From the NCBI RefSeq assembly GCF_000272005.1, contig NZ_AKKU01000026.1, forward strand, positions 124,001 through 188,000: a stretch of 64,000 nt of DNA. The letters run 5' to 3'. A program made the position numbers and the translations under genes. Positions 55,206-64,000 of the stretch are shown here, one piece after another; within the stretch, counting starts at the first letter, position 1; each line of letters begins with the position of its first letter. The notes beneath the pieces were generated by a model. That model was not told the origin of the DNA, did no database searches, and saw nothing but the letters and a program-made list of their open reading frames with translations. This DNA comes from Alishewanella agri BL06. GTDB taxonomy: Bacteria > Pseudomonadota > Gammaproteobacteria > Enterobacterales > Alteromonadaceae.

Positions 55206-55949
55206 ATGTTAGATCAGATTAAAGTCGTATTAGTTGGCACCACGCATACGGGTAATATCGGTTCAGTGGCGCGAGCCATGAAAACCATGGGCTTATCGCA
55301 ACTGTGTCTGGTAGCACCAAAGACGGCACCGGATGGGCAGGCTTATGCGTTGGCGGCCGGTGCCAGTGAAATTCTGGCTGCAGCCAAAACCTTTGACACC
55401 CTTGAACAAGCCATTGCTGATTGTGCGCTGGTGATAGGCAGCAGCGCCCGCTCCCGTACCCTAAGCTGGCCGATGTTATCCAGCCGCGAATGCGGTATCA
55501 AAGCCGTGCAGCAAGCTGCGACAGCACCGGTGGCGCTGGTATTTGGCCGCGAAAGTAATGGTTTGAGTAACGAAGAATTACAGCTGTGTAACTACCATGT
55601 TTGTATCGAGGCCAATCCGGAATACAGCTCACTGAATCTGGCGATGGCGGTACAGATTTTTTGTTACGAAGTACGCATGGCGTATTTAGCTTCGCAGCAA
55701 CAGACGCAGGAAAGTGATCTCGCGGTTTATCCGACGTCGCTACAAATGGAAAACTTTTTTCAGCATTTGGAAACGGCGCTGACGCATACCGGCTTTATTA
55801 TCAAGCAACATCCAGGTGTAGTGATGACCAAGTTGCGTCGCTTGTTTACCCGGGCGCGGCCGGAGGAAGCCGAATACAATATTTTACGCGGTATCCTGAC
55901 CTCGATGTTGCGGTTGGAAAAAGTGGATCAGACTACTCACAAGGAGTAA
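55206..55949 (+). CDS. trmJ: tRNA (cytidine/uridine-2'-O-)-methyltransferase TrmJ
   Basis: SPOUT-class methyltransferase that 2'-O-methylates position 32 of tRNA. It has 247 residues. The N-terminal [23 protein letters not shown] and the deep-knot motifs [20 protein letters not shown] and [14 protein letters not shown] are diagnostic. The C-terminal extension (about 165-245) completes the tRNA-binding surface. It lies five bp before cysE and ahead of the isc operon, as in E. coli and relatives. Confidence 0.95.
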   Translation: MLDQIKVVLVGTTHTGNIGSVARAMKTMGLSQLCLVAPKTAPDGQAYALAAGASEILAAAKTFDTLEQAIADCALVIGSSARSRTLSWPMLSSRECGIKAVQQAATAPVALVFGRESNGLSNEELQLCNYHVCIEANPEYSSLNLAMAVQIFCYEVRMAYLASQQQTQESDLAVYPTSLQMENFFQHLETALTHTGFIIKQHPGVVMTKLRRLFTRARPEEAEYNILRGILTSMLRLEKVDQTTHKE

Positions 55950-55954
55950 TTGGC

Positions 55955-56758
55955 ATGTTTTCCGGTATCAAAGAAGATATTCGCAGTGTATTTGATCGCG
56001 ATCCGGCGGCGCGCAGTACTTTTGAGGTATTAACTACCTATCCGGGTTTACATGCCATCTGGCTACACCGGCTGAGTCATAAATTATGGCGGGCGAATTG
56101 GAAATGGCTGGCGCGCTGGTTAAGTACTATTGGCCGCTGGTTAACGGGCGTTGAAATCCATCCCGGCGCGCGGATTGGCCGGCGTTTTTTTATCGATCAT
56201 GGTATGGGTGTAGTGATCGGGGAAACGGCAGAAATTGGCGATGACTGTACCCTGTATCATGGCGTGACACTAGGCGGTACCAGTTGGAGCCCTGGCAAGC
56301 GCCATCCGACCCTGGGGAAAGGTGTAGTGATTGGCGCCGGCGCCAAGGTGTTGGGGCCCTTATATGTTGGTGAAAATGCCCGTATCGGTTCGAATGCCGT
56401 GGTGGTAAAAGATGTGCCGGCGGGTTGTACTGTGGTCGGTATTCCGGGGCGGATTGTTGCCAAGACGGACGCTGAAACCTCAGCGCAGCGGCAACAACTG
56501 GCGAAGAAGTTTGGCTTTGATGCTTATGCGGTGTCGGCAGATAACCCGGATCCGGTGGCTAATGCGATTGGAAGTTTATTGGATCATATCCATTTTCTGG
56601 ATAACAAGGTTACCGAGCTGTGCCAGAGCGTCAATCAGCTGGGGGGGAATGTCTGTTCTGAGCTGCCGCAAGTGAAGATTGACGAAGCCGAATTTAAACT
56701 GGCCGAACAACGTGCCGCCGAGCAGCGGCGTAAAGAAGATGAAACTAGCGGCGCTTAA
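55955..56758 (+). CDS. cysE: Serine O-acetyltransferase CysE
   Basis: First step of cysteine synthesis: acetylates serine with acetyl-CoA. It has 267 residues. A helical N-terminal domain precedes a left-handed beta-helix of hexapeptide repeats (about 65-165; [36 protein letters not shown]). The C-terminal extension is longer than in E. coli. CysE beside isc fits the role of cysteine as IscS sulfur donor. The gene stop overlaps the first IscR site. The variant is the short EpsC-like type common upstream of iscR outside enterobacteria. Confidence 0.95.
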   Translation: MFSGIKEDIRSVFDRDPAARSTFEVLTTYPGLHAIWLHRLSHKLWRANWKWLARWLSTIGRWLTGVEIHPGARIGRRFFIDHGMGVVIGETAEIGDDCTLYHGVTLGGTSWSPGKRHPTLGKGVVIGAGAKVLGPLYVGENARIGSNAVVVKDVPAGCTVVGIPGRIVAKTDAETSAQRQQLAKKFGFDAYAVSADNPDPVANAIGSLLDHIHFLDNKVTELCQSVNQLGGNVCSELPQVKIDEAEFKLAEQRAAEQRRKEDETSGA

Positions 56759-56807
56759 TACCTGACTGTTTTAGTCGGGTTTATACTTGACTAAAATAGT
56801 CAGGAAT
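56758..56807. promoter_or_regulatory. Two adjacent IscR type 1 binding sites
   Basis: Site A (56758-56782) and site B (56783-56807) each match the 25-bp type 1 consensus (ATASYYGACTRWWWYAGTCRR...) at 24 positions and share the GACT-N5-AGTC core. They abut exactly, giving a 25-bp centre spacing like the paired sites of the E. coli iscR promoter. They are bound by the [2Fe-2S] form of IscR. Confidence 0.9.
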
Positions 56808-56814
56808 GTACAAT
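56787..56814 (+). promoter_or_regulatory. iscR promoter
   Basis: TTGACT (56787-56792, inside IscR site B), a 16-bp spacer and TACAAT (56809-56814). Binding of holo-IscR would block it, giving feedback by cluster status. Confidence 0.8.
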
Positions 56815-56841
56815 AGCAGCATTCTGCAACAGGAGTTGACT

Positions 56842-57321
56842 ATGCGTTTAACCTCCAAAGGCCGTTATGCTGTTACCGCCATGCTGGACGTGGCTTTGCA
56901 CGCTGTCAAAGGCCCAGTACCGCTAGCTGATATCTCTGAGCGGCAAGGTATTTCATTGTCTTACCTTGAGCAATTATTTGCCCGTTTACGTAAGCAGGGC
57001 CTGGTCAGTAGTGTGCGAGGCCCGGGCGGGGGCTATCAGTTAGGTCTGCCGGCGGCGGCAATTTCTGTTTCTGCAGTGATTGCGGCGGTAGATGAGTCAG
57101 TTGATGCCACCCGCTGTCAGGGCAAGTCAGATTGTCATGGCGGTGCCCGTTGTCTGACCCACACCCTGTGGAGCAATCTAAGTCATCGAATTGAAGACTT
57201 CCTGACCAATATCAGCCTTGAAGAGCTGGTCAATCAGGAAGAAGTGCGGCAAACCGCTTTGCAACAAAGCCGTAAAGTAAAGAATCCGGCAACTGATATC
57301 GAAGTCAGCTGTCAGCTGTAA
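56842..57321 (+). CDS. iscR: Fe-S cluster regulator IscR
   Basis: Rrf2-family winged-helix regulator of 159 residues from the ATG at 56842 (AGGAG upstream; a longer frame from 56806 is not supported). It starts [20 protein letters not shown]. Cluster ligands Cys92, Cys98, Cys104 and His107 are all present at the E. coli numbering. With a [2Fe-2S] cluster it represses its own operon through the two sites upstream; the apo form regulates type 2 sites elsewhere. Confidence 0.98.
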   Translation: MRLTSKGRYAVTAMLDVALHAVKGPVPLADISERQGISLSYLEQLFARLRKQGLVSSVRGPGGGYQLGLPAAAISVSAVIAAVDESVDATRCQGKSDCHGGARCLTHTLWSNLSHRIEDFLTNISLEELVNQEEVRQTALQQSRKVKNPATDIEVSCQL

Positions 57322-57340
57322 GCGCAACACGGAGCCAACA

Positions 57341-58555
57341 ATGAAGCTACCCATTTATTTAGACTATGCTGCGACTACCCCGGTTGATCCGCGGGTTGCT
57401 GAGAAAATGATGCAATTCCTGACAATGGATGGCCAGTTTGGTAATCCGGCGTCACGTTCTCATCGTTTTGGCTGGCAAGCTGAAGAAGCGGTAGAAATTG
57501 CCCGCAGTCAAATTGCGGAGCTGGTCAATGCCGACCCGCGCGAAATCGTTTTTACCTCAGGCGCGACCGAGTCGAATAACCTGGCGATTAAAGGCGCTGC
57601 CGAGTTCTACCATAAAAAAGGTAAACACCTGATCACCGTCAAAACCGAACACAAAGCGGTGTTAGATACTATGCGCCAGTTAGAGCGTGACGGCTTTGAA
57701 GTGACTTATCTGGACGTGGAAGCCAATGGTCTGGTTGATCTGGCTAAATTAGAACAAGCCATGCGCCCGGATACCACTGTCGTCAGCATTATGATGGTGA
57801 ATAACGAAATTGGCGTGGTGCAGGATGTTGCGGCAATAGGTGAACTGTGTCGCAGTAAAGGTATTATTTTCCATGTTGATGCCGCTCAGGCCACCGGCAA
57901 GGTTGAGATTGACCTGCAACAGCTGAAAGTCGATTTAATGTCGTTCTCTGGTCATAAAACCTATGGCCCTAAAGGTATTGGCGCTCTGTTCGTGCGTCGT
58001 AAGCCTCGGATTCGTTTAGAAGCACAAACCCATGGTGGTGGTCATGAGCGCGGTATGCGTTCAGGCACCCTGGCGACACACCAAATCGTTGCGATGGGTG
58101 AAGCCTTCCGCCTGGCCAAAGAAGAAATGGCCGCAGAGCAGCAGCGGATCACCGCACTGCGTGACCGCTTGTGGAACGGCATTAAAGATATTGAACAGGT
58201 ATTTTTAAACGGTGATGCCCAAGCTCGGGTACCGAATATTACTAACGTTAGCTTTAACTATGTTGAAGGTGAGTCGCTGATTATGGCGCTAAAAGATATC
58301 GCCGTGTCTTCAGGTTCAGCCTGTACCTCTGCCAGCTTAGAGCCATCTTATGTGCTGCGGGCTCTGGGGCTGTCAGATGAATTGGCACACAGTTCAATTC
58401 GTTTTAGTATCGGCCGTTTTACTACTGAAGAGCAGATTGACCACACCATTAAAATTGTACATGAAGCTATCGCCAAGCTGCGCGAAATGTCGCCGCTGTG
58501 GGATATGTACAAAGACGGTATTGATTTAAACACTGTAGCCTGGGTCGCGCACTAA
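57341..58555 (+). CDS. iscS: Cysteine desulfurase IscS
   Basis: PLP enzyme that takes sulfur from cysteine for Fe-S clusters, tRNA thiolation and other uses. It has 404 residues as in E. coli. The PLP lysine is Lys206 ([12 protein letters not shown]) and the persulfide cysteine is Cys328 in [14 protein letters not shown]. It starts [19 protein letters not shown]. It lies 19 bp after iscR and 27 bp before iscU. Confidence 0.98.
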   Translation: MKLPIYLDYAATTPVDPRVAEKMMQFLTMDGQFGNPASRSHRFGWQAEEAVEIARSQIAELVNADPREIVFTSGATESNNLAIKGAAEFYHKKGKHLITVKTEHKAVLDTMRQLERDGFEVTYLDVEANGLVDLAKLEQAMRPDTTVVSIMMVNNEIGVVQDVAAIGELCRSKGIIFHVDAAQATGKVEIDLQQLKVDLMSFSGHKTYGPKGIGALFVRRKPRIRLEAQTHGGGHERGMRSGTLATHQIVAMGEAFRLAKEEMAAEQQRITALRDRLWNGIKDIEQVFLNGDAQARVPNITNVSFNYVEGESLIMALKDIAVSSGSACTSASLEPSYVLRALGLSDELAHSSIRFSIGRFTTEEQIDHTIKIVHEAIAKLREMSPLWDMYKDGIDLNTVAWVAH

Positions 58556-58582
58556 GCGCACACCAGCAAAGAGGTAATTATC

Positions 58583-58966
58583 ATGGCATACAGTAACAAA
58601 GTAATTGATCACTACGAAAACCCGCGTAACGTTGGTTCTTTCGCTAAAGATGATCCCAGTGTTGCCACCGGTATGGTCGGCGCGCCTGCTTGCGGTGACG
58701 TAATGAAGCTGCAAATTAAGGTTAATGAACAAGGCATCATTGAAGATGCCAAGTTTAAAACCTATGGTTGTGGCAGTGCTATTGCCTCCAGTTCACTGGT
58801 AACCGAATGGGTTAAAGGTAAGACACTGGACGAAGCCCAGCAGATCAAAAACACCGACATTGCGCAGGAACTGGCGTTGCCGCCGGTAAAAATTCACTGC
58901 TCAATCCTGGCTGAAGATGCCATCAAAGCTGCAATCGCTGATTACAAACAGAAGCGCGGAGGCTAA
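58583..58966 (+). CDS. iscU: Fe-S cluster scaffold IscU
   Basis: Scaffold on which [2Fe-2S] and [4Fe-4S] clusters are assembled, 127 residues. It has ligand cysteines Cys37 (GAPACGD), Cys63 (YGCGSA) and Cys106 (IHCSIL) and the release-related Asp39. The LPPVK motif at 99-103 is the HscA recognition site. It is near-identical to E. coli over most of its length. Confidence 0.99.
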   Translation: MAYSNKVIDHYENPRNVGSFAKDDPSVATGMVGAPACGDVMKLQIKVNEQGIIEDAKFKTYGCGSAIASSSLVTEWVKGKTLDEAQQIKNTDIAQELALPPVKIHCSILAEDAIKAAIADYKQKRGG

Positions 58967-58972
58967 GGCCAG

Positions 58973-59296
58973 ATGGCGATTTCTATGACAGCGGCGGCAG
59001 CTGAGCGGGTCAGTAGTTTTCTACAGAACCGTGGCAAGGGGGTCGGATTACGGGTTGGCGTAAAAACTACCGGTTGTTCTGGTTTGGCCTATGTGCTGGA
59101 ATTTGTCGATGAGCTGAACGAAGATGACCAGGTGTTTGAAGATCACGGCTTAAAGCTGGTGGTGGATGGCAAAAGTCTGGTCTATATCGACGGTACTCAG
59201 CTGGATTTCGTTAAAGAAGGTCTGAACGAAGGCTTCAAATTTAACAACCCGAATGTTAACGGCGAGTGCGGTTGCGGCGAAAGCTTCACGGTATAA
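58973..59296 (+). CDS. iscA: Fe-S assembly protein IscA
   Basis: A-type carrier of 107 residues. The three conserved cysteines are Cys35 (TGCSGLAY), Cys99 and Cys101 (GECGCGES). It passes clusters, chiefly [4Fe-4S], to targets or delivers iron. It follows iscU by 6 bp. Confidence 0.98.
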   Translation: MAISMTAAAAERVSSFLQNRGKGVGLRVGVKTTGCSGLAYVLEFVDELNEDDQVFEDHGLKLVVDGKSLVYIDGTQLDFVKEGLNEGFKFNNPNVNGECGCGESFTV

Positions 59297-59314
59297 GTCA
59301 GGCACTGAGGCACG

Positions 59315-59839
59315 ATGAACTATTTTCAGTTGTTTGATCTGCCAGAACAGTTTGAACTGGATCTGGCAGAGCTGGGCTCGCGCTATCTGGCACTGCAAAA
59401 GCGGTTTCATCCGGATAACTTTGCCGCCGGTTCAGAGCGGGATCGGCTGCTTGCCGTGCAGCAAACCGCCAATATTAACGATGCTTATCACAGCCTGAAA
59501 CACCCGCTGCTCCGCGCTGAGCACATGCTGGCGCTGCGCGGTATTAAGCTCAGTAACGAACAACGCAGCTTTACCGATCCAGAGTTTTTAATGCAACAAA
59601 TGGAATTGCGTGAGCAGTTGGCTGAATTATCGGCCGAGCCGGATCCCGAGCAGGCACTGTTTGCAATCGAACAGCAGTTACAGCAACAACGCAAAGCCTT
59701 ACTCAAAGACTTACATCAGGCTCTGGCTGCTACTACGGCAGAGCAGGATCAGCTGGCAGCAGAACTGGTACGTAAGCTAAAATTCTTCTACAAACTGCAG
59801 CAAGAGCTGGAGTTAATCGAACAGCAACTACAAGACTGA
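59315..59839 (+). CDS. hscB: Co-chaperone HscB
   Basis: J-domain protein that brings IscU to HscA, 174 residues. It starts [16 protein letters not shown]. The HPD motif at 32-34 stimulates HscA ATPase. The C-terminal coiled helical domain (about 80-172) binds IscU. It lies 18 bp after iscA and 7 bp before hscA. Confidence 0.97.
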   Translation: MNYFQLFDLPEQFELDLAELGSRYLALQKRFHPDNFAAGSERDRLLAVQQTANINDAYHSLKHPLLRAEHMLALRGIKLSNEQRSFTDPEFLMQQMELREQLAELSAEPDPEQALFAIEQQLQQQRKALLKDLHQALAATTAEQDQLAAELVRKLKFFYKLQQELELIEQQLQD

Positions 59840-59846
59840 ATTCATT

Positions 59847-61703
59847 ATGGCGTTATTACAAATTGCCGAGCCGGGCCAGAGCGCGGCGCCGCATCAACAT
59901 AAATTGGCTGCCGGTATTGATCTGGGCACCACCAACTCGCTGGTGGCGACAGTCCGCAGTGGCGAAGCCAAAGTACTGCTGAATCAGGCGGGTGAGGCGA
60001 TGGTACCCTCAGTGGTGCAATATGGTGCAGCGCAGGTTGTGGTGGGCTCCGCAGCCGTCGCGGCCGCCGTCAGTGATCCGGAAAATACCATAGTGTCGGT
60101 AAAGCGTCTGATGGGCAAAGGCTATCAGGAAACGCTGGCGCTGAACGAAAAATTACCCTATCAGCTGATTGAACAAAGCGGCTTGGTAGCGATTGAAACG
60201 GCTGCCGGCGTGAAAAACCCGGTGGAAGTCTCTGCAGAAATTCTGGCTACCCTGGCTAATACCGCCAGTCAAACCCTCGGCGGTGAGCTTAATGGTGTCG
60301 TTATTACGGTGCCAGCCTATTTTGATGATGCCCAGCGTCAGGCTACCAAAGATGCCGCCAAACTGGCCGGTCTTAATGTGTTGCGCTTGTTAAACGAGCC
60401 GACGGCAGCGGCGCTGGCTTATGGCCTCGATTCTGGGCAGGAAGGCATTATCGCCGTTTATGATCTGGGCGGTGGTACCTTTGATATTTCAATTCTACGC
60501 TTACGGCGTGGCGTGTTTGAAGTGCTGGCAACCGGCGGCGATTCGGCACTGGGCGGTGATGATTTTGATCAGGCGCTGGTGAATTTTTTGCAGCAGCAAC
60601 ATGACCAGCACAGCCTGTCGGCCAGTGCCCGCCGGCAATATCAGCAACAAGCCAAAGCCATTAAAGAGCGGCTGACAGACAGCGAGATCACCGATTACAG
60701 CTTTAGTGCTGACGGCCAGCAGCTAAGTGGCAATGTAAGCCGCCAGCAATTCGAAGATTTGATTAGCCCGCTGGTTAAGCAAACCATCCGTGCTTGCCGC
60801 CAGAGTTTACGCGATGCCGGTTTAACTACCGATGAGGTGTTAAAAGTGGTAATGGTCGGTGGTTCAACCCGGGTGCCCCTGGTACGTCAACAAGTGGCAG
60901 CTTTTTTTGGTACTGAGCCATTAACCTCCATTGATCCGGATCAGGTCGTTGCTATTGGCGCGGCGATTCAGGCCAATGTACTGGTTGGCAATAAGGCCGA
61001 TAATGAAACCCTGCTGCTGGATGTGATCCCGCTGTCGCTGGGCATTGAAACCATGGGTGGCCTGACCGAAAAAATTATCCCGCGTAATACCGTGATCCCG
61101 GTGGCGCGGGCGCAGGAATTTACCACCTTTAAAGATGGTCAGACGGCGATGGCGATCCATGTGGTACAGGGCGAGCGTGAGCTGGTCGAAGATTGCCGTT
61201 CACTGGCCCGCTTTGAACTGCGCGGTATTCCGCCGATGCCGGCTGGCGGTGCCCATATCCGCGTCACGTTCCAGGTCGATGCCGATGGTTTGCTTAGCGT
61301 CAGTGCGATGGAAAAATCCACCGGCGTGCAGGCCAATATTCAGGTGAAGCCTTCTTATGGCCTGACTGATGATCAGGTGGCGCAGATGATTAGTGGCTCG
61401 ATGCAATATGCACGGCAGGATATGCAGCAGCGCTTATTGCGTGAGCAGCAAGTCGAAGCGGAGCGGGTGCTGGAAGCGGTCAGTGCCGCGCTGGCCACTG
61501 ATGCCTCACTACTGAACGAACATGAATTAACCACCATCCGCGAGGCACTACGCCAGCTAGCGGAGCTGAAACAGCAAGGCGATACGGCAGCCATTAAAGC
61601 CGCGATCGAACACACTAACCAATTAACCGATGATTTTGCGGCACGACGGATGGATAAATCGATCCGGCTGGCGCTGCAGGGTCATAAAGTCGACGAGGTC
61701 TAA
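59847..61703 (+). CDS. hscA: Fe-S cluster assembly chaperone HscA
   Basis: Specialised Hsp70 of 618 residues (616 in E. coli). The nucleotide-binding domain begins [18 protein letters not shown], with [21 protein letters not shown] and [15 protein letters not shown]. The substrate-binding domain follows with the shorter lid of this family. It releases clusters from IscU by binding the LPPVK motif with HscB. The N-terminal extension [17 protein letters not shown] is typical of HscA and distinguishes it from DnaK. Confidence 0.98.
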   Translation: MALLQIAEPGQSAAPHQHKLAAGIDLGTTNSLVATVRSGEAKVLLNQAGEAMVPSVVQYGAAQVVVGSAAVAAAVSDPENTIVSVKRLMGKGYQETLALNEKLPYQLIEQSGLVAIETAAGVKNPVEVSAEILATLANTASQTLGGELNGVVITVPAYFDDAQRQATKDAAKLAGLNVLRLLNEPTAAALAYGLDSGQEGIIAVYDLGGGTFDISILRLRRGVFEVLATGGDSALGGDDFDQALVNFLQQQHDQHSLSASARRQYQQQAKAIKERLTDSEITDYSFSADGQQLSGNVSRQQFEDLISPLVKQTIRACRQSLRDAGLTTDEVLKVVMVGGSTRVPLVRQQVAAFFGTEPLTSIDPDQVVAIGAAIQANVLVGNKADNETLLLDVIPLSLGIETMGGLTEKIIPRNTVIPVARAQEFTTFKDGQTAMAIHVVQGERELVEDCRSLARFELRGIPPMPAGGAHIRVTFQVDADGLLSVSAMEKSTGVQANIQVKPSYGLTDDQVAQMISGSMQYARQDMQQRLLREQQVEAERVLEAVSAALATDASLLNEHELTTIREALRQLAELKQQGDTAAIKAAIEHTNQLTDDFAARRMDKSIRLALQGHKVDEV

Positions 61704-61704
61704 C

Positions 61705-62043
61705 ATGCCCCAAATCGTATTTTTACCCCATCCAGAGTTGTGCCCTAAAGGGGCGGCACTTGAAGCCAAAAGCGGTGAGACGGTATTGGATGTGGCGTTG
61801 AAAAACGGTATCGCGATTGAGCATGCCTGCGAAAAATCCTGTGCTTGTACCACCTGTCATGTGATCGTGCGCGAGGGCTTTTACTCGCTAAATCCGAGTG
61901 ACGAGCTGGAGGATGATATGCTGGACAAAGCCTGGGGTTTAGAGCCGGAATCACGTTTAGGCTGTCAGGCTATTATTGCCGATGAAGATCTGGTAGTCGA
62001 AATTCCAAAATATACCGTCAATATGGTTAGCGAAGGGCATTAG
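61705..62043 (+). CDS. fdx: [2Fe-2S] ferredoxin of the Isc system
   Basis: Adrenodoxin-type ferredoxin of 112 residues that supplies electrons for cluster assembly. Ligands are Cys42, Cys48, Cys51 and Cys87, with the extra conserved Cys46. The ATG at 61705 directly follows the hscA stop; a longer frame from within hscA is not used. iscX, which follows fdx in E. coli, is absent here, as the next gene ndk begins 70 bp later. Confidence 0.97.
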   Translation: MPQIVFLPHPELCPKGAALEAKSGETVLDVALKNGIAIEHACEKSCACTTCHVIVREGFYSLNPSDELEDDMLDKAWGLEPESRLGCQAIIADEDLVVEIPKYTVNMVSEGH

Positions 62044-62063
62044 GTTTTTTTTCGATTTTAGCG

Positions 62064-62069
62064 TATACT
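62064..62069 (+). promoter_or_regulatory. Candidate -10 element for ndk
   Basis: TATACT 45 bp before the ndk ATG, preceded by a T-rich stretch with no good -35. It would separate ndk expression from the isc operon. Confidence 0.4.
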
Positions 62070-62113
62070 TTGCCGCCCAAAATTTTAACCCTTTAGACTA
62101 ACAGGAGCCTGAC

Positions 62114-62545
62114 ATGGCCTTAGAACGTACTTTCTCTATCGTGAAGCCGGATGCCGTAGCGAAGAATCTGATCGGCGCAATTTACAGCCGCTTTGAAGCC
62201 GCTGGCCTGCGCATTGTTGCTGCCAAGATGTTACACTTAAGCCGGGAACAGGCTGAAGGTTTCTACGCTGAGCACAAAGAGCGTCCATTCTTCAACGCGC
62301 TGGTATCTTTTATGACGTCTGGCCCGGTAATGGTACAGGTATTAGAAGGTGAAGACGCTGTACGTAAGAACCGTGAAATCATGGGTGCCACTAACCCGAA
62401 AGATGCTTTAGCCGGTACTTTACGTGCGGATTTCGCTGCCAGCATCGATGAGAATGCGGTACACGGTTCAGACGCTGCGGCTTCTGCAGCCCGTGAAATT
62501 GCCTACTTCTTCACTGACGCTGAGCTGTGCAGCCGTACCCGTTAA
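62114..62545 (+). CDS. ndk: Nucleoside diphosphate kinase Ndk
   Basis: Balances nucleoside triphosphate pools through a phosphohistidine intermediate, 143 residues. The catalytic histidine is His117 in [13 protein letters not shown]. It starts [15 protein letters not shown] strong AACAGGAG site precedes the ATG. It sits between fdx and rlmN, a common Alteromonadales arrangement. Confidence 0.98.
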   Translation: MALERTFSIVKPDAVAKNLIGAIYSRFEAAGLRIVAAKMLHLSREQAEGFYAEHKERPFFNALVSFMTSGPVMVQVLEGEDAVRKNREIMGATNPKDALAGTLRADFAASIDENAVHGSDAAASAAREIAYFFTDAELCSRTR

Positions 62546-62567
62546 TCCGGTAGCTGTCTGCAAAGAG

Positions 62568-62593
62568 ACTAAGGGGGCAGCAGCCCCCTTAGT
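62568..62593. repeat. Perfect 11-bp hairpin after ndk
   Basis: ACTAAGGGGGC, an AGCA loop and GCCCCCTTAGT form a perfect stem between ndk and rlmN. No T run follows directly (the next T tract is about 25 bases later), so it may be an mRNA-stabilising element or Rho-assisted terminator. Confidence 0.6.
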
Positions 62594-62653
62594 GCATTAA
62601 GCACTGCAGGAAGAAAGTTTTTTGTTGATATTGGTTAGCTGGAGTTTACTGGC

Positions 62654-63781
62654 ATGAGCAACACCCCCGAAGTCGTCAATTTGCTGGACCTGACCCGGTC
62701 GCAAATGCAAGAGTTCTTTGTCAGTCTTGGCGAAAAGCCATTCCGCGCTGATCAGGTGATGAAGTGGATTTATCACTTCTGTGTCGATGATTTCGACAAA
62801 ATGACCAATATCAACAAAAAACTCCGCGATCTGTTAAAGGCACGCTGCGTGATTAAAGCGCCGGTCGTGGCCACCCGTCAGGACAGTGCTGATGGCACCA
62901 TCAAGTTTGTGATGGCGCTGGAAGGCGGTCAGGAGGTGGAAACCGTCTGGATCCCGGAAAAAGATCGTCGTACCCTTTGTGTGTCGTCGCAGGTGGGTTG
63001 TGCGCTGGACTGTTCCTTCTGCTCCACGGCGCAGCAAGGCTTTAACCGTAACCTCAGTGTTTCAGAAATCATTGGTCAGGTGTGGCGGGTATCACAGATT
63101 ATCGGCAGTTTTGGTGATACCGGTGAAAAACCGGTCACTAACGTGGTGATGATGGGCATGGGTGAACCTCTGCTCAATCTGAACAACGTGGTGCCGGCGA
63201 TGGAACTGATGATGGAAGACTTCGGCTTTGGCTTATCCAAGCGTCGGGTCACGCTCAGTACCTCAGGTGTAGTACCTGCCCTGGATTTACTGCGTGAAAA
63301 GATTGATGTGGCCTTAGCGATCTCGTTGCACGCGCCGAATAATGCGCTGCGCGACGAGCTGGTGCCGGTAAACAAAAAATACCCAATGGAAGAATTTCTG
63401 GCGGCCTCGCGGCGTTATATTGAGCATTCTAAGGCCAATGATAAGGTCACGGTGGAATATGTGATGCTGGAAGGCATCAATGACAGCACTGATCAGGCGC
63501 ATGAACTCGCTAAAGCATTGAAAGATACGCCATCTAAGATTAATCTTATTCCATTCAATCCGTATCCGGGTTCGCCGTATAAGCGCTCCAGCAATTCACG
63601 GATTGATCGCTTTAACAAGGTCTTACAAGAACACGGTTTTACTGTTATGGTACGTAAAACCCGCGGTGATGATATCGACGCCGCCTGCGGACAGCTGGTG
63701 GGCGATGTGATCGACCGGACGAAACGTTTACTGAAAAAGCAGCAAAAAGGCGAGAACATAGCGGTAAAAGTGCTGCAATAA
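62654..63781 (+). CDS. rlmN: Dual-specificity RNA methyltransferase RlmN
   Basis: Radical SAM enzyme that makes 2-methyladenosine at 23S rRNA A2503 and tRNA A37. It has 375 residues. The cluster cysteines are Cys116, Cys120 and Cys123 (CALDCSFC). The methyl-carrying C-terminal cysteine is Cys345 in [33 protein letters not shown] is conserved. The pilW start is 23 bp downstream, suggesting one transcript. Confidence 0.97.
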   Translation: MSNTPEVVNLLDLTRSQMQEFFVSLGEKPFRADQVMKWIYHFCVDDFDKMTNINKKLRDLLKARCVIKAPVVATRQDSADGTIKFVMALEGGQEVETVWIPEKDRRTLCVSSQVGCALDCSFCSTAQQGFNRNLSVSEIIGQVWRVSQIIGSFGDTGEKPVTNVVMMGMGEPLLNLNNVVPAMELMMEDFGFGLSKRRVTLSTSGVVPALDLLREKIDVALAISLHAPNNALRDELVPVNKKYPMEEFLAASRRYIEHSKANDKVTVEYVMLEGINDSTDQAHELAKALKDTPSKINLIPFNPYPGSPYKRSSNSRIDRFNKVLQEHGFTVMVRKTRGDDIDAACGQLVGDVIDRTKRLLKKQQKGENIAVKVLQ

Positions 63782-63804
63782 CAACAAATGGATGGCCAGT
63801 GGTA

Positions 63805-64000
63805 ATGCAGAAACTTCCTGTGGTAACCGCGCTGACGGCATTGTGTTTACTCTCGGCCTGTGTGTCAGAGAGCACTTATGTGGCGAATGACCGCCAGGTC
63901 ACGCAGCGCAATGTGGATAACACTGAAGCGGCTAAAACCCGTATTTCACTGGGCTTAAACTATTTGCGTCGCGGTGATAGCACCCAGGCACTGTTCAATC
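63805..64000 (+). CDS. pilW: Type IV pilus biogenesis/stability lipoprotein PilW (PilF), N-terminal part
   Basis: The first 65 codons are visible and the gene runs off the window. It has a lipoprotein signal with lipobox LSAC (Cys19), then a polar linker and the start of a TPR helix (KTRISLGLNYLRRGDSTQALFN). Position directly after rlmN is the standard place for pilW/pilF, the pilotin that assembles the PilQ secretin, linking functionally to the pilMNOPQ operon at 29-34 kb. The ATG at 63805 is chosen because the nearby ATGs either meet a stop (63788) or lie out of frame (63792). Confidence 0.85.
   Translation, partial: MQKLPVVTALTALCLLSACVSESTYVANDRQVTQRNVDNTEAAKTRISLGLNYLRRGDSTQALFN

Noticed and set aside
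61630-61704. Longer ferredoxin starting inside hscA
   Set aside because: The standard ferredoxin start MPQIVFLPHPE is at 61705, directly after the hscA stop; the extra 25 residues are hscA sequence in another frame.

Overview
This window is a continuous stretch of chromosome from a gammaproteobacterium, at roughly 50% GC by eye. Gene content and order point to the Alteromonadales-like side of the class (Shewanella / Rheinheimera / Alishewanella type). The clues are DUF971 next to hslUV, argCBFGH as one operon, an argD-astA-astD-DUF3802 run, a TorF-family porin and the isc operon followed by ndk-rlmN-pilW. Genus is not established from sequence alone. I found no rRNA, tRNA, CRISPR array, prophage or insertion sequence.

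Layout. (1) 1-6.6 kb: histidine utilisation. hutC-hutU-hutH run leftward and hutI rightward from one shared control region. hutG lies convergent to hutI, behind rraA, and a HigBA-type toxin-antitoxin pair sits between hutI and hutG. (2) 6.7-12.2 kb: DUF971, hslU, hslV, ftsN and priA leftward, then rpmE rightward. This is the classic priA/ftsN/hslVU neighbourhood, without cytR and menA. (3) 12.3-17.7 kb: a secreted Sel1-repeat protein, a short malic enzyme, and the metJ / metB / homoserine dehydrogenase locus with clear MetJ boxes. (4) 17.8-20.7 kb: a large periplasmic-sensor diguanylate cyclase. (5) 20.7-26.2 kb: argCBFGH behind tandem ARG boxes. (6) 26.3-41.1 kb: mrcA, pilMNOPQ, aroKB, damX, dam, rpe and trpS in enterobacterial order but without gph, with a small leftward group (DUF2970, a small exported protein, a TorF porin) inserted after dam.

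(7) 41.1-47.7 kb: a DUF6671 protein, Sua5/TsaC, pabA, argD/astC, astA and astD (arginine succinyltransferase pathway). (8) 47.8-55.0 kb: DUF3802, yhfA, speD, prkB, a MAPEG protein, an ExeM/NucH-type nuclease, purD and an exported methyltransferase-like protein. (9) 55.2-62.0 kb: trmJ, cysE and the complete iscRSUA-hscBA-fdx operon with two adjacent IscR type 1 sites. (10) 62.1-64 kb: ndk, rlmN and the start of pilW.

Most of the window is core metabolism with transparent regulation: HutC for histidine, MetJ for methionine, ArgR for arginine synthesis and IscR for Fe-S assembly. Arginine synthesis (argCBFGH, argD) and arginine breakdown (astCAD) are both present, and ArgD/AstC probably serves both.

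I do not see a new defence or mobile system. The signals most worth a second look are regulatory or architectural. A predicted sigma-32 promoter overlaps the ftsN stop codon, and its start point falls inside a terminator-like hairpin that also contains the hslV Shine-Dalgarno. A toxin gene appears to be expressed from a leaderless mRNA with its operator in the promoter spacer. A MetL-type homoserine dehydrogenase lacks any aspartokinase domain. There is also an uncharacterised DUF6671 protein, and two convergent gene pairs that share 4-bp palindromic stop codons.
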